The position numbers and the translations under genes were made by a program. A stretch of DNA of 64,000 nucleotides from CAVONV01 sp963697355 (GTDB taxonomy: Bacteria; Acidobacteriota; Vicinamibacteria; Marinacidobacterales; DATDRI01), in the NCBI GenBank assembly GCA_963697355.1, contig CAVONV010000007.1, forward strand, positions 168,803 through 232,802, given 5' to 3'. The notes beneath the pieces are model-generated. The model saw only the letters and a list, made by a program, of their open reading frames with translations. It did no database searches and was not told where the DNA came from. Shown piece after piece: positions 26,719 through 34,858 of the stretch (positions are counted from its first letter, which is position 1; every line of letters begins with the position of its first letter).

Positions 26719-27555
26719 TTATTTTGGAAACATGCAGCCAACGAATTTTGAGGTGTCCAGCGGGTCTTGAAAATTCGCTTTGCGCTTATTAATGAAGGCG
26801 TCGGCTCCCTCGCGGAGGTCCTGCGTACGCTGTAGCACATCGAGCACGTCAAGCAGCTTCGCGATTGCCTGCTCCTCGGGCAAGTAAATGCCATACCGCA
26901 ACACCTGCTTGACGGCACAAATGGCCTGCTTCGGAGCACTTGCAAGCCTTGCAGCAAGTTTTTGCGCGTGTGCGAGCACCTCGCCCTTAGGCTTAATGTG
27001 ATTGGCGTAGCCCCACGCGAGCGCTTGCTGTGCATCGATCATATCGCCCAGCAAAAACAACTCACTGGCGCGGCCAATACCGATACGCCGTGTTATACGC
27101 ACTGAGCCTCCACTGCCGGGTATGGCGCCAAGGTTTATTTCGGGTACGCCGAATTTTGAATTTTCGGCGACCACTATGATGTCGGCGCCGGCTGCGAGTT
27201 CCATGCCGCCGCCTAGCGCATAGCCTTCAATGGCCACGACTGTGGGTTTCGGGAAATTGGCGAATTTGGTGAATGTTTCGTTCTCAGGAGCGAGCTTGCG
27301 AGACACGACGGAACCGTCCGCCAAGAGTCCGGGAAATTCCTTGATGTCGGAGCCGGTGCCGAAAGCGCGGTCACCGTCGCCTGTGAGTACAATCGCTCCT
27401 ATCGCTGGGTCAGCTTCCAGGCTGGTCAGGGCCTCGTCCAACTCGCGTCTCATATCCAGTGTCATCACGTTCATCGGCGGGTTAACCAGGAAGATTGTTG
27501 CCACTCCGCCATCAATCTCTAGGCGTAATTTTTGGTATTTTTTTTGATCACTCAT
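26719..27555 (-). CDS. Enoyl-CoA hydratase/isomerase (crotonase) family protein
   Basis: 278 residues from ATG 27555, with AAAGGGGA just upstream. The oxyanion-hole segment is TGSDIKEF. The two usual acid residues lie in GYALGGGMELAA and FGVPEINLGAIPGSGG, so the protein should be catalytically competent as a hydratase. The C-terminus (GADAFINKRKANFQDP) is normal. It hydrates or isomerises a 2-enoyl-CoA; the substrate is unknown. It lies upstream of the acyl-CoA dehydrogenase fragment and just downstream of the second hydratase, probably in one operon running leftward. Confidence 0.92.
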   Translation of the reverse strand: MSDQKKYQKLRLEIDGGVATIFLVNPPMNVMTLDMRRELDEALTSLEADPAIGAIVLTGDGDRAFGTGSDIKEFPGLLADGSVVSRKLAPENETFTKFANFPKPTVVAIEGYALGGGMELAAGADIIVVAENSKFGVPEINLGAIPGSGGSVRITRRIGIGRASELFLLGDMIDAQQALAWGYANHIKPKGEVLAHAQKLAARLASAPKQAICAVKQVLRYGIYLPEEQAIAKLLDVLDVLQRTQDLREGADAFINKRKANFQDPLDTSKFVGCMFPK

Positions 27556-27606
27556 TTTTTCCCCTTTAGTTGCTATAAGTCGTATGTGAGTTACACCCTA
27601 ATCATT

Positions 27607-28395
27607 TTAGGATCTTGTAAAAACTGGGTGTCTTTTCTCTACAAATGCTTTGGTACCTTCCGCCTTATCATGAGAATTAGCAACTACACCAAAGACAGTT
27701 GCTTCCTGGTGGATACCATCTTTATTTGACATATCATTACCCTCATTCATAACTTTTTTCGCACTAGCAACGGCAAGTGGACCATTTCTTCCTATAACTT
27801 TTAAACAGTCAACTGCTGCTTGCAGACAGCTTGCTTTATCATCTGATATATTATTCACCAATCCCCACTCATAGGCTTTATCAACATCTATAAAAGTGCC
27901 CGAATAGATCAGCTCTTTTGCCCGGTTTCGACCAATGTATTTTGGAAGTCTTTGGGTTCCACCAAAAGCAGGTAACACACCCCATTTAACCTCAGGTTGT
28001 CCAAAAACTGCTTGCTTCGAAGCATAAATAAAATCGCAAGACATTGCCATTTCACATCCCCCACCAAGTGCAAAGCCTTGAACACAGGCAATAACAGGTA
28101 GGGCCAGGTCTTCCAGTGCCAAGGTGACGGCCTGTCCTGTTTCGGCAAAGACTTGTGTTTCTTGCGGAGTCATTGCAGACATAGCAGCTATATCTGCACC
28201 TGCCATAAAAGCTTTTTCTCCAACACTTGTTAGAATAGCGCCTTTATATTTTGAAACATCGATATTTTTTATCGCATCCAACATCTCATCTAACACCGTT
28301 TTATTAAGTGCATTCAGCTTGTCAGGCCTATTTATTTCTAAATAGAAAATATTATCTTTTTCAAATGTATTGATTGTTTCATAACTAGTAGTCAT
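27607..28395 (-). CDS. Enoyl-CoA hydratase (crotonase)
   Basis: ATG 28395 has GAGGAAG upstream and gives 262 residues. It has MAGADIAAM for the oxyanion hole, GFALGGGCEMAM and FGQPEVKWGVLPAFGGTQRL with both catalytic glutamates, and the tail KAFVEKRHPVF. This is a typical fatty-acid or crotonyl-CoA hydratase. It is more AT-rich than the porins around it, like the CoA-transferase and MaoC genes upstream, and those three probably share an origin. Fragments of a very similar gene lie at 24840 and 26385. Confidence 0.93.
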   Translation of the reverse strand: MTTSYETINTFEKDNIFYLEINRPDKLNALNKTVLDEMLDAIKNIDVSKYKGAILTSVGEKAFMAGADIAAMSAMTPQETQVFAETGQAVTLALEDLALPVIACVQGFALGGGCEMAMSCDFIYASKQAVFGQPEVKWGVLPAFGGTQRLPKYIGRNRAKELIYSGTFIDVDKAYEWGLVNNISDDKASCLQAAVDCLKVIGRNGPLAVASAKKVMNEGNDMSNKDGIHQEATVFGVVANSHDKAEGTKAFVEKRHPVFTRS

Positions 28396-28454
28396 ATCTT
28401 CCTCACTTTCTTTCATTGTTTGCGTTTCTGCCAGCTTAATCTCGTCTCAGACTT

Positions 28455-28480
28455 CCTCCAGCCGCGTCTGCGGCTGGAGG
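28455..28480. other. Perfect 11-bp-stem hairpin
   Basis: CCTCCAGCCGC pairs with GCGGCTGGAGG over a 4-nt loop (GTCT). It lies between the CoA-transferase stop and the hydratase start. Neither strand has a T-run, so it is not a standard terminator. It could process or stabilise the operon mRNA. Confidence 0.45.
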
Positions 28481-28567
28481 TATCAATTGCATTCATCCTC
28501 GTTGGATGATCAATCGCAACCCGAGTACGCCGTCACTTGTGTCAAACAGGACACTCATCCGGCGCTC

Positions 28568-29731
28568 TTACTTACCGTCACCCGCGGCCAAACCAAGTTC
28601 GCGAAGGATCTCTTCGGTGTGCTCACCGAGCTGTGGCGGCATTATTCTCACAGTAACAGGAGCGTCACTGATATGAACGGGGCAACCGATGGTCGTAATT
28701 TTACCAAGAATCGGGTGATCTATATCTATTATCATATTGTTAATCTTCGTTTGCGGGTCATCCATTACTTCACTCAATTTGCGGACCTTGGAACAAAGTA
28801 CATCCTGCCCTTCAAAACGTGCCAAAGCTTCTTCCATGGTGTATTTGGCAATTTCCTTGCGCAGTGTGTCCTGTATAATCTTTTTGTTTTTGATCTGAGA
28901 AGCCATATCGGGGTAGGGTATGGTAAGATCATCTATTTCCAATGCAGCGCACATAGCCTTTAGCGGGTTGGGCATAAACGCTCCAATCACCACAATTGGT
29001 CCATCCTTGGCCTCGGAGTGAATAGCGAGTGGCATTGCCGCCCAGTTCAGCACTTGTTTGTATTTGCTCCAGTAGGCCGCTTCCTGCAGTTGCGTATGAA
29101 TCATCGAATCATAAAGACACACATCCACTTTTCTACCAAGGCCGGTTTTTTCACGCCCAATCAACGCGGCCATAATGCCCTGACAGAGATGCATTCCGCC
29201 GGTATAATCGCAGATAGCTGTTGGAACTATCGATTGTGGAACTGACGGGTCCGCGGTCTCATACATAAAGCCCGTTACAGCTTGGGCCACCATGTCCTGC
29301 CCAGGTTTTTTGACATTTGGTCCGACAGGTCCGTAGCCTGTTGCGGACGCAAAAATAATGCGTGGATTAATCTCTTTAAGCTTCTCATAGCTGAAGCCGA
29401 GCTTATCCATCACACCAGGGCGAAAATTGTTTACGACCACATCCGACACTTTGACGAGTTCATAAATAACCTGCTTTCCGGCTTCACTTTTCGTATCAAG
29501 TTCCATCGAACGCTTGTTGCGATTCATGGCTACATATGTCGGATTGTTCGTTGCCTCTAGAGAGGTCCCGCCAACGGTATGCCGACTCAGGTCACCTACG
29601 CCTGGGCGCTCAATCTTGATTACATCGGCACCAAAATCAGCGAGCTGTAGAGTACCAATGGGACCCTGCTCAGCCTGCGTGAAATCAATAACTCGAATTC
29701 CGTCTAACGGAAGGTTTGAAGTATCTTTCAT
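28568..29731 (-). CDS. CaiB/BaiF-type (family III) CoA-transferase
   Basis: 387 residues. Family marks are LPLDGIRVIDFTQAEQGP, LADFGADVIKIERPGVGD, NRNKRSMELDTKSEAG, VSDVVVNNFRPGVMDKLG and SATGYGPVGP. A catalytic Asp is plausible in AICDYTGGMHL. These enzymes move CoA between carboxylic acids, as in carnitine, oxalate or bile-acid metabolism. It starts 83 nt after MaoC on the same strand and is followed by two hydratases, consistent with activation and beta-oxidation-like breakdown of one acid. Confidence 0.93.
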   Translation of the reverse strand: MKDTSNLPLDGIRVIDFTQAEQGPIGTLQLADFGADVIKIERPGVGDLSRHTVGGTSLEATNNPTYVAMNRNKRSMELDTKSEAGKQVIYELVKVSDVVVNNFRPGVMDKLGFSYEKLKEINPRIIFASATGYGPVGPNVKKPGQDMVAQAVTGFMYETADPSVPQSIVPTAICDYTGGMHLCQGIMAALIGREKTGLGRKVDVCLYDSMIHTQLQEAAYWSKYKQVLNWAAMPLAIHSEAKDGPIVVIGAFMPNPLKAMCAALEIDDLTIPYPDMASQIKNKKIIQDTLRKEIAKYTMEEALARFEGQDVLCSKVRKLSEVMDDPQTKINNMIIDIDHPILGKITTIGCPVHISDAPVTVRIMPPQLGEHTEEILRELGLAAGDGK

Positions 29732-29813
29732 GAATATATCTCCTTAGATGATGGTTAGATGATGGTTCGCTCACCCTGTAATATCGGGTGAGCGAACAGA
29801 TTCAGCGGTAATC

Positions 29814-30278
29814 TTAGTCTTCGGTTTCGTAGTAAAGTATCCATTCGGCGTACAGTGCTGGCTTTTCCTCACCTTCAATTTCAACGGTCAAAGCAGTGAT
29901 GAACTTGCAATTGTGCTCATCCTTCCACTGAACATCCTTAACCTCTCCGTGTATGCGTACCCGCTTACCAGTGTGTACCGGGGCCAGGAAACGAATCTTA
30001 TCATACCCATAATTAAAACCATGCGGCATATTCTCAGGCACTGGAAAGTTAGCCATTATATAAGGTGTCAACCCCAGCGTCAACAAGCCGTGAGCAATGG
30101 TTCCACCCATATCAGTTTTTGACGCTTTTTCGGGATCAACATGCATAAAGTAGTCATCCCCTGTACAGTGGGCAAATTCGTTAATGCGATCCTGCCCAAC
30201 TACATACCAATCGGATGGTTCAACTTTAGTCCCAATGAAATTGACTAGCTCTTCTTTTGGTACGATTTTATTCGCCAT
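29814..30278 (-). CDS. MaoC-like (R)-specific enoyl-CoA hydratase
   Basis: 154 residues from ATG 30278 with GGAGAG upstream. The hydratase-2 motif is complete: INEFAHCTGDDYFMHVDPEK supplies the Asp and His, followed by GGTIAHGLLTLGL. The tail IEGEEKPALYAEWILYY is a normal hot-dog strand. It hydrates trans-2-enoyl-CoA to the (R)-3-hydroxy form. It is the first gene of the leftward CoA operon. Upstream (30279-30407) is AT-rich and could hold its promoter, but no clear boxes are visible. Confidence 0.92.
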   Translation of the reverse strand: MANKIVPKEELVNFIGTKVEPSDWYVVGQDRINEFAHCTGDDYFMHVDPEKASKTDMGGTIAHGLLTLGLTPYIMANFPVPENMPHGFNYGYDKIRFLAPVHTGKRVRIHGEVKDVQWKDEHNCKFITALTVEIEGEEKPALYAEWILYYETED

Positions 30279-30407
30279 GTTGCTCTCCTTTTTTAGTTTA
30301 ATTAACTTTCGCAGCTTAATTTAAATCATCTTTCGCCGCAAGACTATTTCAAAAGTTTTTCGTATGCAGAACTTCTCATCCAACGAAACGACGTCGATCT
30401 AGAGCGG

Positions 30408-30690
30408 TTGGGGCAAGGGGTTGGGCGTCGTCCAAGAAGCACGACAGATCAAGGCAACACCGATGCTCAGCGCGTAGCTGTCGCGGGGCTGGAGAAGCGA
30501 CTGGAGAAGATCAAGGCCGATATCGACGGGTGCGTGGAGAACATGGCGCGCTCCACGTCGGAGTCGGCGCAGCGACGGCTAGAGCGGAAGCTGGAGACCT
30601 GGGAGGCGGATCAGGGCGAGGTGGAAGCGGAGTATGTCAGCCTCCAGCACCCATCCGCCACCCACCTCTGTCAGCTTGTTCCACAAGCTT
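30408..30690 (+). pseudogene. Coiled-coil fragment of an unidentified protein
   Basis: The frame has a heptad-like charged segment (GLEKRLEKIKADIDGCVENM, RSTSESAQRRLERKLETWEA, QGEVEAEYVSL). It resembles the coiled-coil of large serine recombinases or similar DNA enzymes. No start and no natural end are seen; it runs into the ABC snippet and a serine-hydrolase fragment. The stretch 30279-30407 before it has no gene that I can support. Confidence 0.35.
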
Positions 30691-30714
30691 CGTCGGTCAG
30701 CAACAGCGGGTTGC
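30691..30714 (+). repeat. 24-bp copy of an ABC-ATPase signature segment
   Basis: This is identical to 36136-36159 inside the ABC ATPase gene at 35585, where it encodes the signature VGQQQRVA. Here it is read in the same frame between a coiled-coil fragment and a serine-hydrolase fragment. A chance match of 24 bases is very unlikely. Confidence 0.7.
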
Positions 30715-31156
30715 ATTCATGATTGGTCTTGCCCCTGATGGCACGTCAGGTGCTGCCGGAATGAACATCACCACGCCCGAAGACATGCTGCGCTATGCGA
30801 TGATCTATACCCCAAGCTGGAATAAAGTGGCCAAGGAAAAGATTGTTTCTGACAAACAGATGAAGTGTATCCAGACGCTGGGTAACCCAGAGGCTTACCG
30901 GGGCTCCGGAGAGGAGGCGTACGGCAAGCGTTGGTTCGGTGAAACGCCCTATATGAATACCGCCCAATGGGACCACTCGTTCGAAGATGGTGCGATGTTC
31001 AAACACGGCAACATGGGTCAGGGTATCTACGTCGATCCGGCTCGCGACTTCTGCGGTCAGTATTTCGGTCTGGCGACAAACGATGAAGCGATATCTGGCG
31101 CTGATCACTCGCCCGGATACCTTCGGGCTGCGGCGAAGCTGCTGGCAGGCAAGTAA
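30715..31156 (+). pseudogene. Serine hydrolase C-terminal fragment, copy 2
   Basis: This is base-for-base the same as 12672-13113 as far as I can compare. It lacks everything before GLAPDGTSGAAG and ends AAAKLLAGK. It begins directly after the 24-bp ABC snippet. No start, nucleophile or signal peptide is present, so no active product is expected. Confidence 0.8.
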
Positions 31157-31245
31157 ATACTGGACAGAAAACTGGCTAGGGAGCGGGCCGGGGCATTCCT
31201 TGTGATATTTCGTTGATCTTTTTGTGAATTGTTCCGGTCGCTCTT

Positions 31246-31566
31246 TTTATGCGGCTGTTGCTCGGCATCTGACGGCCAGGGAAACCTCGCCGTCAGATCA
31301 CTACAGGAGAGTGTCAAGTATGCGGTAGCCGGGTCGAGCTCTCGCCTGGCGTCGCACCTGACTTCCTTCGACTGCTTTCCGGCGATCTCTTTGCAGCGGT
31401 GCGTGACGCGGTACGAACCGTCGACACGGCAACACACGACGGCCCGCCTCTTATCGAGGGGACGGCACCTCGAGCAGATCTATCGCAAGCTCGGGGTGAA
31501 CAGTCGGAGGCAGGCGGTATAAAAAGCCGCCGCGTTGGGAATCTTGGAGATCCCGCCAATAGAGTA
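31246..31566 (+). pseudogene. MalT-like regulator, internal-deletion remnant, copy 2
   Basis: This matches the remnant at 13203 with a handful of base changes and the same 870-bp internal deletion relative to the full gene at 722. Identical breakpoints mean that both copies descend from one deletion event followed by duplication. Confidence 0.85.
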
Positions 31567-31648
31567 GATCCTTACAACATTACCTACCTTATTTTTGCCT
31601 TGTTTCGAGGCATTCGCGGAGCCTGGGTCCACGCTAAATTCTAGGCTC

Positions 31649-31905
31649 ATGTCGATCACGAGCAACAAAAGTCAACACGCCTTCGGGTTCGGCAGGCCTG
31701 CTACCTACCGCATCGTAATTCAGGGCGTTTGAGCGCAGAGTGGAGCGATCGGCTGGCCGGCCTGTCGATCGCGACGACGGATCCCGAAATAGGTCCGCCA
31801 CAAACCGCCCTGAAGGGATGGATCCACGACCAAGCAGAGCTGAACGGCGTGCTCACGAAGATCGTTACGCAAAGGGAGCCAAGTTTGAAACTTCCAGGGT
31901 AGATT
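31649..31905 (+). pseudogene. Small regulator-associated protein, copy 2, frameshifted
   Basis: The sequence equals 13606-13860 except for one T missing near 31730 (GGCGTTTGAGC against GGCGTTTTGAGC). The missing base ends the frame after YRIVIQGV. The intact copies lie at 13606 and 38183. Confidence 0.8.
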
Positions 31906-31916
31906 TCAACGAGGCC

Positions 31917-32123
31917 GCGATGGGCAATGCCCTGCAGTTCGACTACATTTGGAAAGATGGAGCACTGGCCAAGAGCGGCAACCTGTGTCAGATGATTTAC
32001 GTCGATCCCAAGCGGGACTTTGTCAGTGTCTTCTTTTCCACGACTCCCTTCGTCGATGGATATGGCGAGTTTAAGGCCGGTGCCTATCAGCGAGCAGCGG
32101 CAAAAATGCTCAATGGAGAATAG
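31917..32123 (+). pseudogene. Serine hydrolase C-terminal tail, divergent paralogue
   Basis: The 68-codon frame reads LQFDYIWKDGALAKSGNLCQ, MIYVDPKRDFVSVFF and AYQRAAAKMLNGE. It has the same K.G..GQ/YVDP.RDF layout as the fragment at 12559 but is clearly different in sequence. It is joined to the small-protein repeat at GAGGCCG (31911-31917). It precedes the amidohydrolase operon by 240 nt. Confidence 0.65.
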
Positions 32124-32202
32124 CGGGTCAAAAAGACCACATTACCCCCTGTTTACCTTTGAGCAGTTGCAAAGGTACTGGTGGGTAAGTAGTTGAAAAG
32201 AT

Positions 32203-32319
32203 ATGAATCGTGAGCCAGAAGAGAACAAAGAGATGGTTATTATGAAAATGAAAAACAGTAAAGAGAACGAGGATCGTACCGTTAGAAACAACCGGACAAG
32301 TGGTCGGGAGTCTTGCTAA
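32203..32319 (+). CDS. Possible 38-residue leader peptide
   Basis: ATG 32203 opens a charged frame (MNREPEENKEMVIMKMKNSK, then TVRNNRTSGRESC) ending at TAA 32317-32319. Its stop codon falls in the loop of the conserved leader hairpin, 43 nt before the amidohydrolase start. Translation through it would disturb the hairpin. No conserved relative is seen, so the call is weak. Confidence 0.3.
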   Translation: MNREPEENKEMVIMKMKNSKENEDRTVRNNRTSGRESC

Positions 32320-32335
32320 TTAGCTCCCTCCACTA
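32294..32335 (+). promoter_or_regulatory. Conserved leader hairpin, copy B
   Basis: AGTGG.GGGAG pairs with CTCCC.CCACT around a loop with TTGCTAATTAG. The matching segment at 16179-16220 keeps the same stem with different bases and a similar loop (GGCTAATAG). It lies 27 nt upstream of the amidohydrolase start and its AAAGGAG site, a sensible place for translational control. Confidence 0.45.
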
Positions 32336-32361
32336 TTTCCATCAATGAAAGGAGAAAGAAA

Positions 32362-33993
32362 ATGAAATATCTAAGAATGTATGTGAGTTGTTTAGCACTA
32401 TCCCTTGTTATGGTCATGCCGGCATTGGCCGGTGATTACGATCTCGTGATCAACAACGGCCGGGTCATCGACCCTGAAACGCTGTTCGACGATGTCGCCA
32501 ATGTCGGCATCAAGGACGGCCGCATCGTCGAGATCAGCAAGAAACCATTAACGGGGACCGAGACGGTGGATGCCACCGGCCACATCGTGGCGCCGGGCTT
32601 CATCGATACCCATTTCCACTTTCAAATGCCGGTCGGCTATTCCCTCGGGTTGCGCGACGGGTTGACCACCAGCATGGATTTCGAGATGGGCTGTGCGGGA
32701 TCCTATATGGCGGAATGGTACGAAGCGCGCGCCGGCGTGACCGGGGCCAACTATGGCTGCGCGGTCAGCCACGAATCTGCCCGCGCGATGGTGATCGACG
32801 GGGCAGACGGCGATTACATGAAAGACGGCCCCATTTCCGCTTTGGAAACCCGGAAGAAAACCGGCTGGAGCCAAACGCGCCCGACCCTGGAACAGGGCAA
32901 CGCGATTCTCGAGGAGATTGACAAGGGCCTGCAGGCTGGCGCCCCCGGCGTCGGCAGCACCGTGGGCTACATGAGAGAAGGCGTCTCCTCACGCGAGATG
33001 TTCGAGGTGCAGAAAGTCGGGGCGCGTTATGGCCGCCCGACCGGCGCACATACCCGCTACACGCTCGGCACCGACACCACGGAGAACAACGGCGCGCAGG
33101 AACTCATCGCCAACGCCCTGGCGCTTGGCGCCCCGGCGATCGTGCTGCACTACAACAACGACGGCTGGCGGCTTGCACACGAGATGATTACCAAGCTTCA
33201 GGAACAGGGCCACAACATCTGGGGTGAAATCTATCCCTACGCTGCGGGTTCCACCACGATCAATGCCGAGTTCCTGGAGCCTGAGAGCTGGATCGACGGT
33301 TTTGGCAAACGCTATGAAGATACCATGCTGGATCCGGTCACGGGTGAGTTCTATACCTTGGAGACCTACAAGGAAACCGTCGCATCCGAACCGTCCAGGC
33401 TAATCGTCATCTTCAAGCAGCCCGCAGAAAACCAGGCGAAGTGGCTGACGCTGAAGGGCGTGACCATGGCCAGCGATGCGACTGCTGGCACGCCGTATGA
33501 CGCCCCGTGGGATTACCCGCTGGAAAAGTTGGGTGGCACGCATCCGCGCACGGCTGGTGCCCGAGGCGCTACGATCAGGCTCGGTCGGGAAAACAACATC
33601 CCGATGATGCAGCTGATGTCGATCCTCAGCTACAACGCTGCCAGGCATCTGGGCTCTATCGGCCTGGAATCCATGCAAGAACGCGGCCGCATCCAGACGG
33701 GCATGGTTGCCGATATCGTGGTCTTTGACCCTGAACTCTTCACGGACAATTCAACCTACGAACAGGGCAGTATCCCTTCGACGGGCATGAAAGCCGTGAT
33801 CGTCAACGGTCAGGTCACTGTGCGTGACGATGTGCTGCTTCCTGTCTTCGCTGGTCAGCCGATCCGGTTTGATCCCGAAGACAAGCCGCGCTTCGAGCCG
33901 ATCTCGGAAGAGGCGTGGAATGCCGAATTCTCGACCGGTATGCCTTTGCCATCTGACTTCACGGGTGCCTTTCCCCAGAAAGTCGAAAACTGA
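32362..33993 (+). CDS. Exported metal-dependent amidohydrolase (D-aminoacylase-like)
   Basis: ATG 32362 has AAAGGAG 8 nt upstream. The 543-residue protein has a signal peptide (YVSCLALSLVMVMPALAGDY), then NNGRVIDPETLFDD, the metal motif GFIDTHFHFQMP, LRDGLTTSMDFEMG, a GAHTRYTLGTD strand-turn and VVFDPELFTDNSTYEQG near the end. It is about 50% identical by eye to the enzyme at 39124. The family hydrolyses N-acyl amino acids or cyclic amides using zinc. It is first in a five-gene rightward operon with two DUF3299 proteins and an ABC transporter (spacing 31 nt to the next gene). Confidence 0.9.
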   Translation: MKYLRMYVSCLALSLVMVMPALAGDYDLVINNGRVIDPETLFDDVANVGIKDGRIVEISKKPLTGTETVDATGHIVAPGFIDTHFHFQMPVGYSLGLRDGLTTSMDFEMGCAGSYMAEWYEARAGVTGANYGCAVSHESARAMVIDGADGDYMKDGPISALETRKKTGWSQTRPTLEQGNAILEEIDKGLQAGAPGVGSTVGYMREGVSSREMFEVQKVGARYGRPTGAHTRYTLGTDTTENNGAQELIANALALGAPAIVLHYNNDGWRLAHEMITKLQEQGHNIWGEIYPYAAGSTTINAEFLEPESWIDGFGKRYEDTMLDPVTGEFYTLETYKETVASEPSRLIVIFKQPAENQAKWLTLKGVTMASDATAGTPYDAPWDYPLEKLGGTHPRTAGARGATIRLGRENNIPMMQLMSILSYNAARHLGSIGLESMQERGRIQTGMVADIVVFDPELFTDNSTYEQGSIPSTGMKAVIVNGQVTVRDDVLLPVFAGQPIRFDPEDKPRFEPISEEAWNAEFSTGMPLPSDFTGAFPQKVEN

Positions 33994-34024
33994 TGGTGAG
34001 TAACCTGAGCAAGGAGGCGGAAAC

Positions 34025-34750
34025 ATGCGGTTTTTGACCTCTGTCTTCGTGGCGGCCATTTTGGCCGCCACCCAGGCGTCTGCAGAACCCGAGGAAATCG
34101 GGTTTTCAGACCTTGTGGACCCTCTGGCCGTAGTCTTCGACGATCCCTACAGAGACATGGGGTTCCGTTTGCTGAATGAGTTGAAGCTTCTGGTCGAGCT
34201 GGACCAGAAACTCTCGCAAAATGATCTTGCTGAAGATGAGCGCGCCCGGCTCACAGCCCGGCGCAAAGCGGCGAAGGACATGCTGGAGATCAACGGTCAG
34301 GACATCGATGCGCTTTTAGCCCAGCGTTGGGACGTCGCCAGGAAGCGGCAAACCGCGCGCATGGCAACGAACCCCGCTCTGGACAAGGTCGAGGTTACGC
34401 TATCGGGCTATCTGATCCCCGCGCCGCAGGCCCCCGATGGCAGCTACTTCGGTTATCTGGTCCCTCAGGTGGGTATGTGCAGTCATCTTCCGACCCCTCC
34501 ACCGAACCAGCTCGTGCGGGTGAGATTGCTGGACGACCCGAAGAGCGAGTCTGTTTATGTACCGGTTCAGGTCTCGGGTCAGCTCCGAGCAGAAGAGAGT
34601 GATACCACCGTATACGTAGTCGATGGAGAGGCGCGCATGTTCAGCGGCTGGACTTTATACGCCAACACCGTCGACCGACGGCAAGATTTGGGCGTCAATG
34701 GCGTTGTTGGTGCGTCCGAGAAAACGGTCACCCCCGGCGCCGAGCGCTGA
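34025..34750 (+). CDS. Exported DUF3299 protein
   Basis: ATG 34025 follows AAGGAGG. The 241-residue product has a signal peptide (FLTSVFVAAILAATQASAEP). A helical segment runs from about 38 to 110 (DPYRDMGFRLLNELKLLVEL to DIDALLAQRWDVARKR). Then comes the DUF3299 core: LSGYLIPAPQAPDGSYFGYL and VPQVGMCSHLPTPPPNQLV. DUF3299 is a periplasmic domain of unknown function, often beside ABC transporters of the LolD/MacB kind. The invariant C.H.P.PP.NQ segment could bind metal. It sits between the amidohydrolase and a second DUF3299 gene. Confidence 0.85.
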   Translation: MRFLTSVFVAAILAATQASAEPEEIGFSDLVDPLAVVFDDPYRDMGFRLLNELKLLVELDQKLSQNDLAEDERARLTARRKAAKDMLEINGQDIDALLAQRWDVARKRQTARMATNPALDKVEVTLSGYLIPAPQAPDGSYFGYLVPQVGMCSHLPTPPPNQLVRVRLLDDPKSESVYVPVQVSGQLRAEESDTTVYVVDGEARMFSGWTLYANTVDRRQDLGVNGVVGASEKTVTPGAER

Positions 34751-34858
34751 TACGTCTGCCGCGTACATGCAAAAAAGTGGGCCTATACAGAGAAAAACCT
34801 GTAAATGACGGGTTTTCTCAAACTGACTGCAGCTATTGTCACAAAAGGAGCTTACGCA

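Noticed and set aside
28455..28480. Rho-independent terminator
   Set aside because: The stem is perfect but neither strand has a T-run after it, so I list it only as a hairpin.
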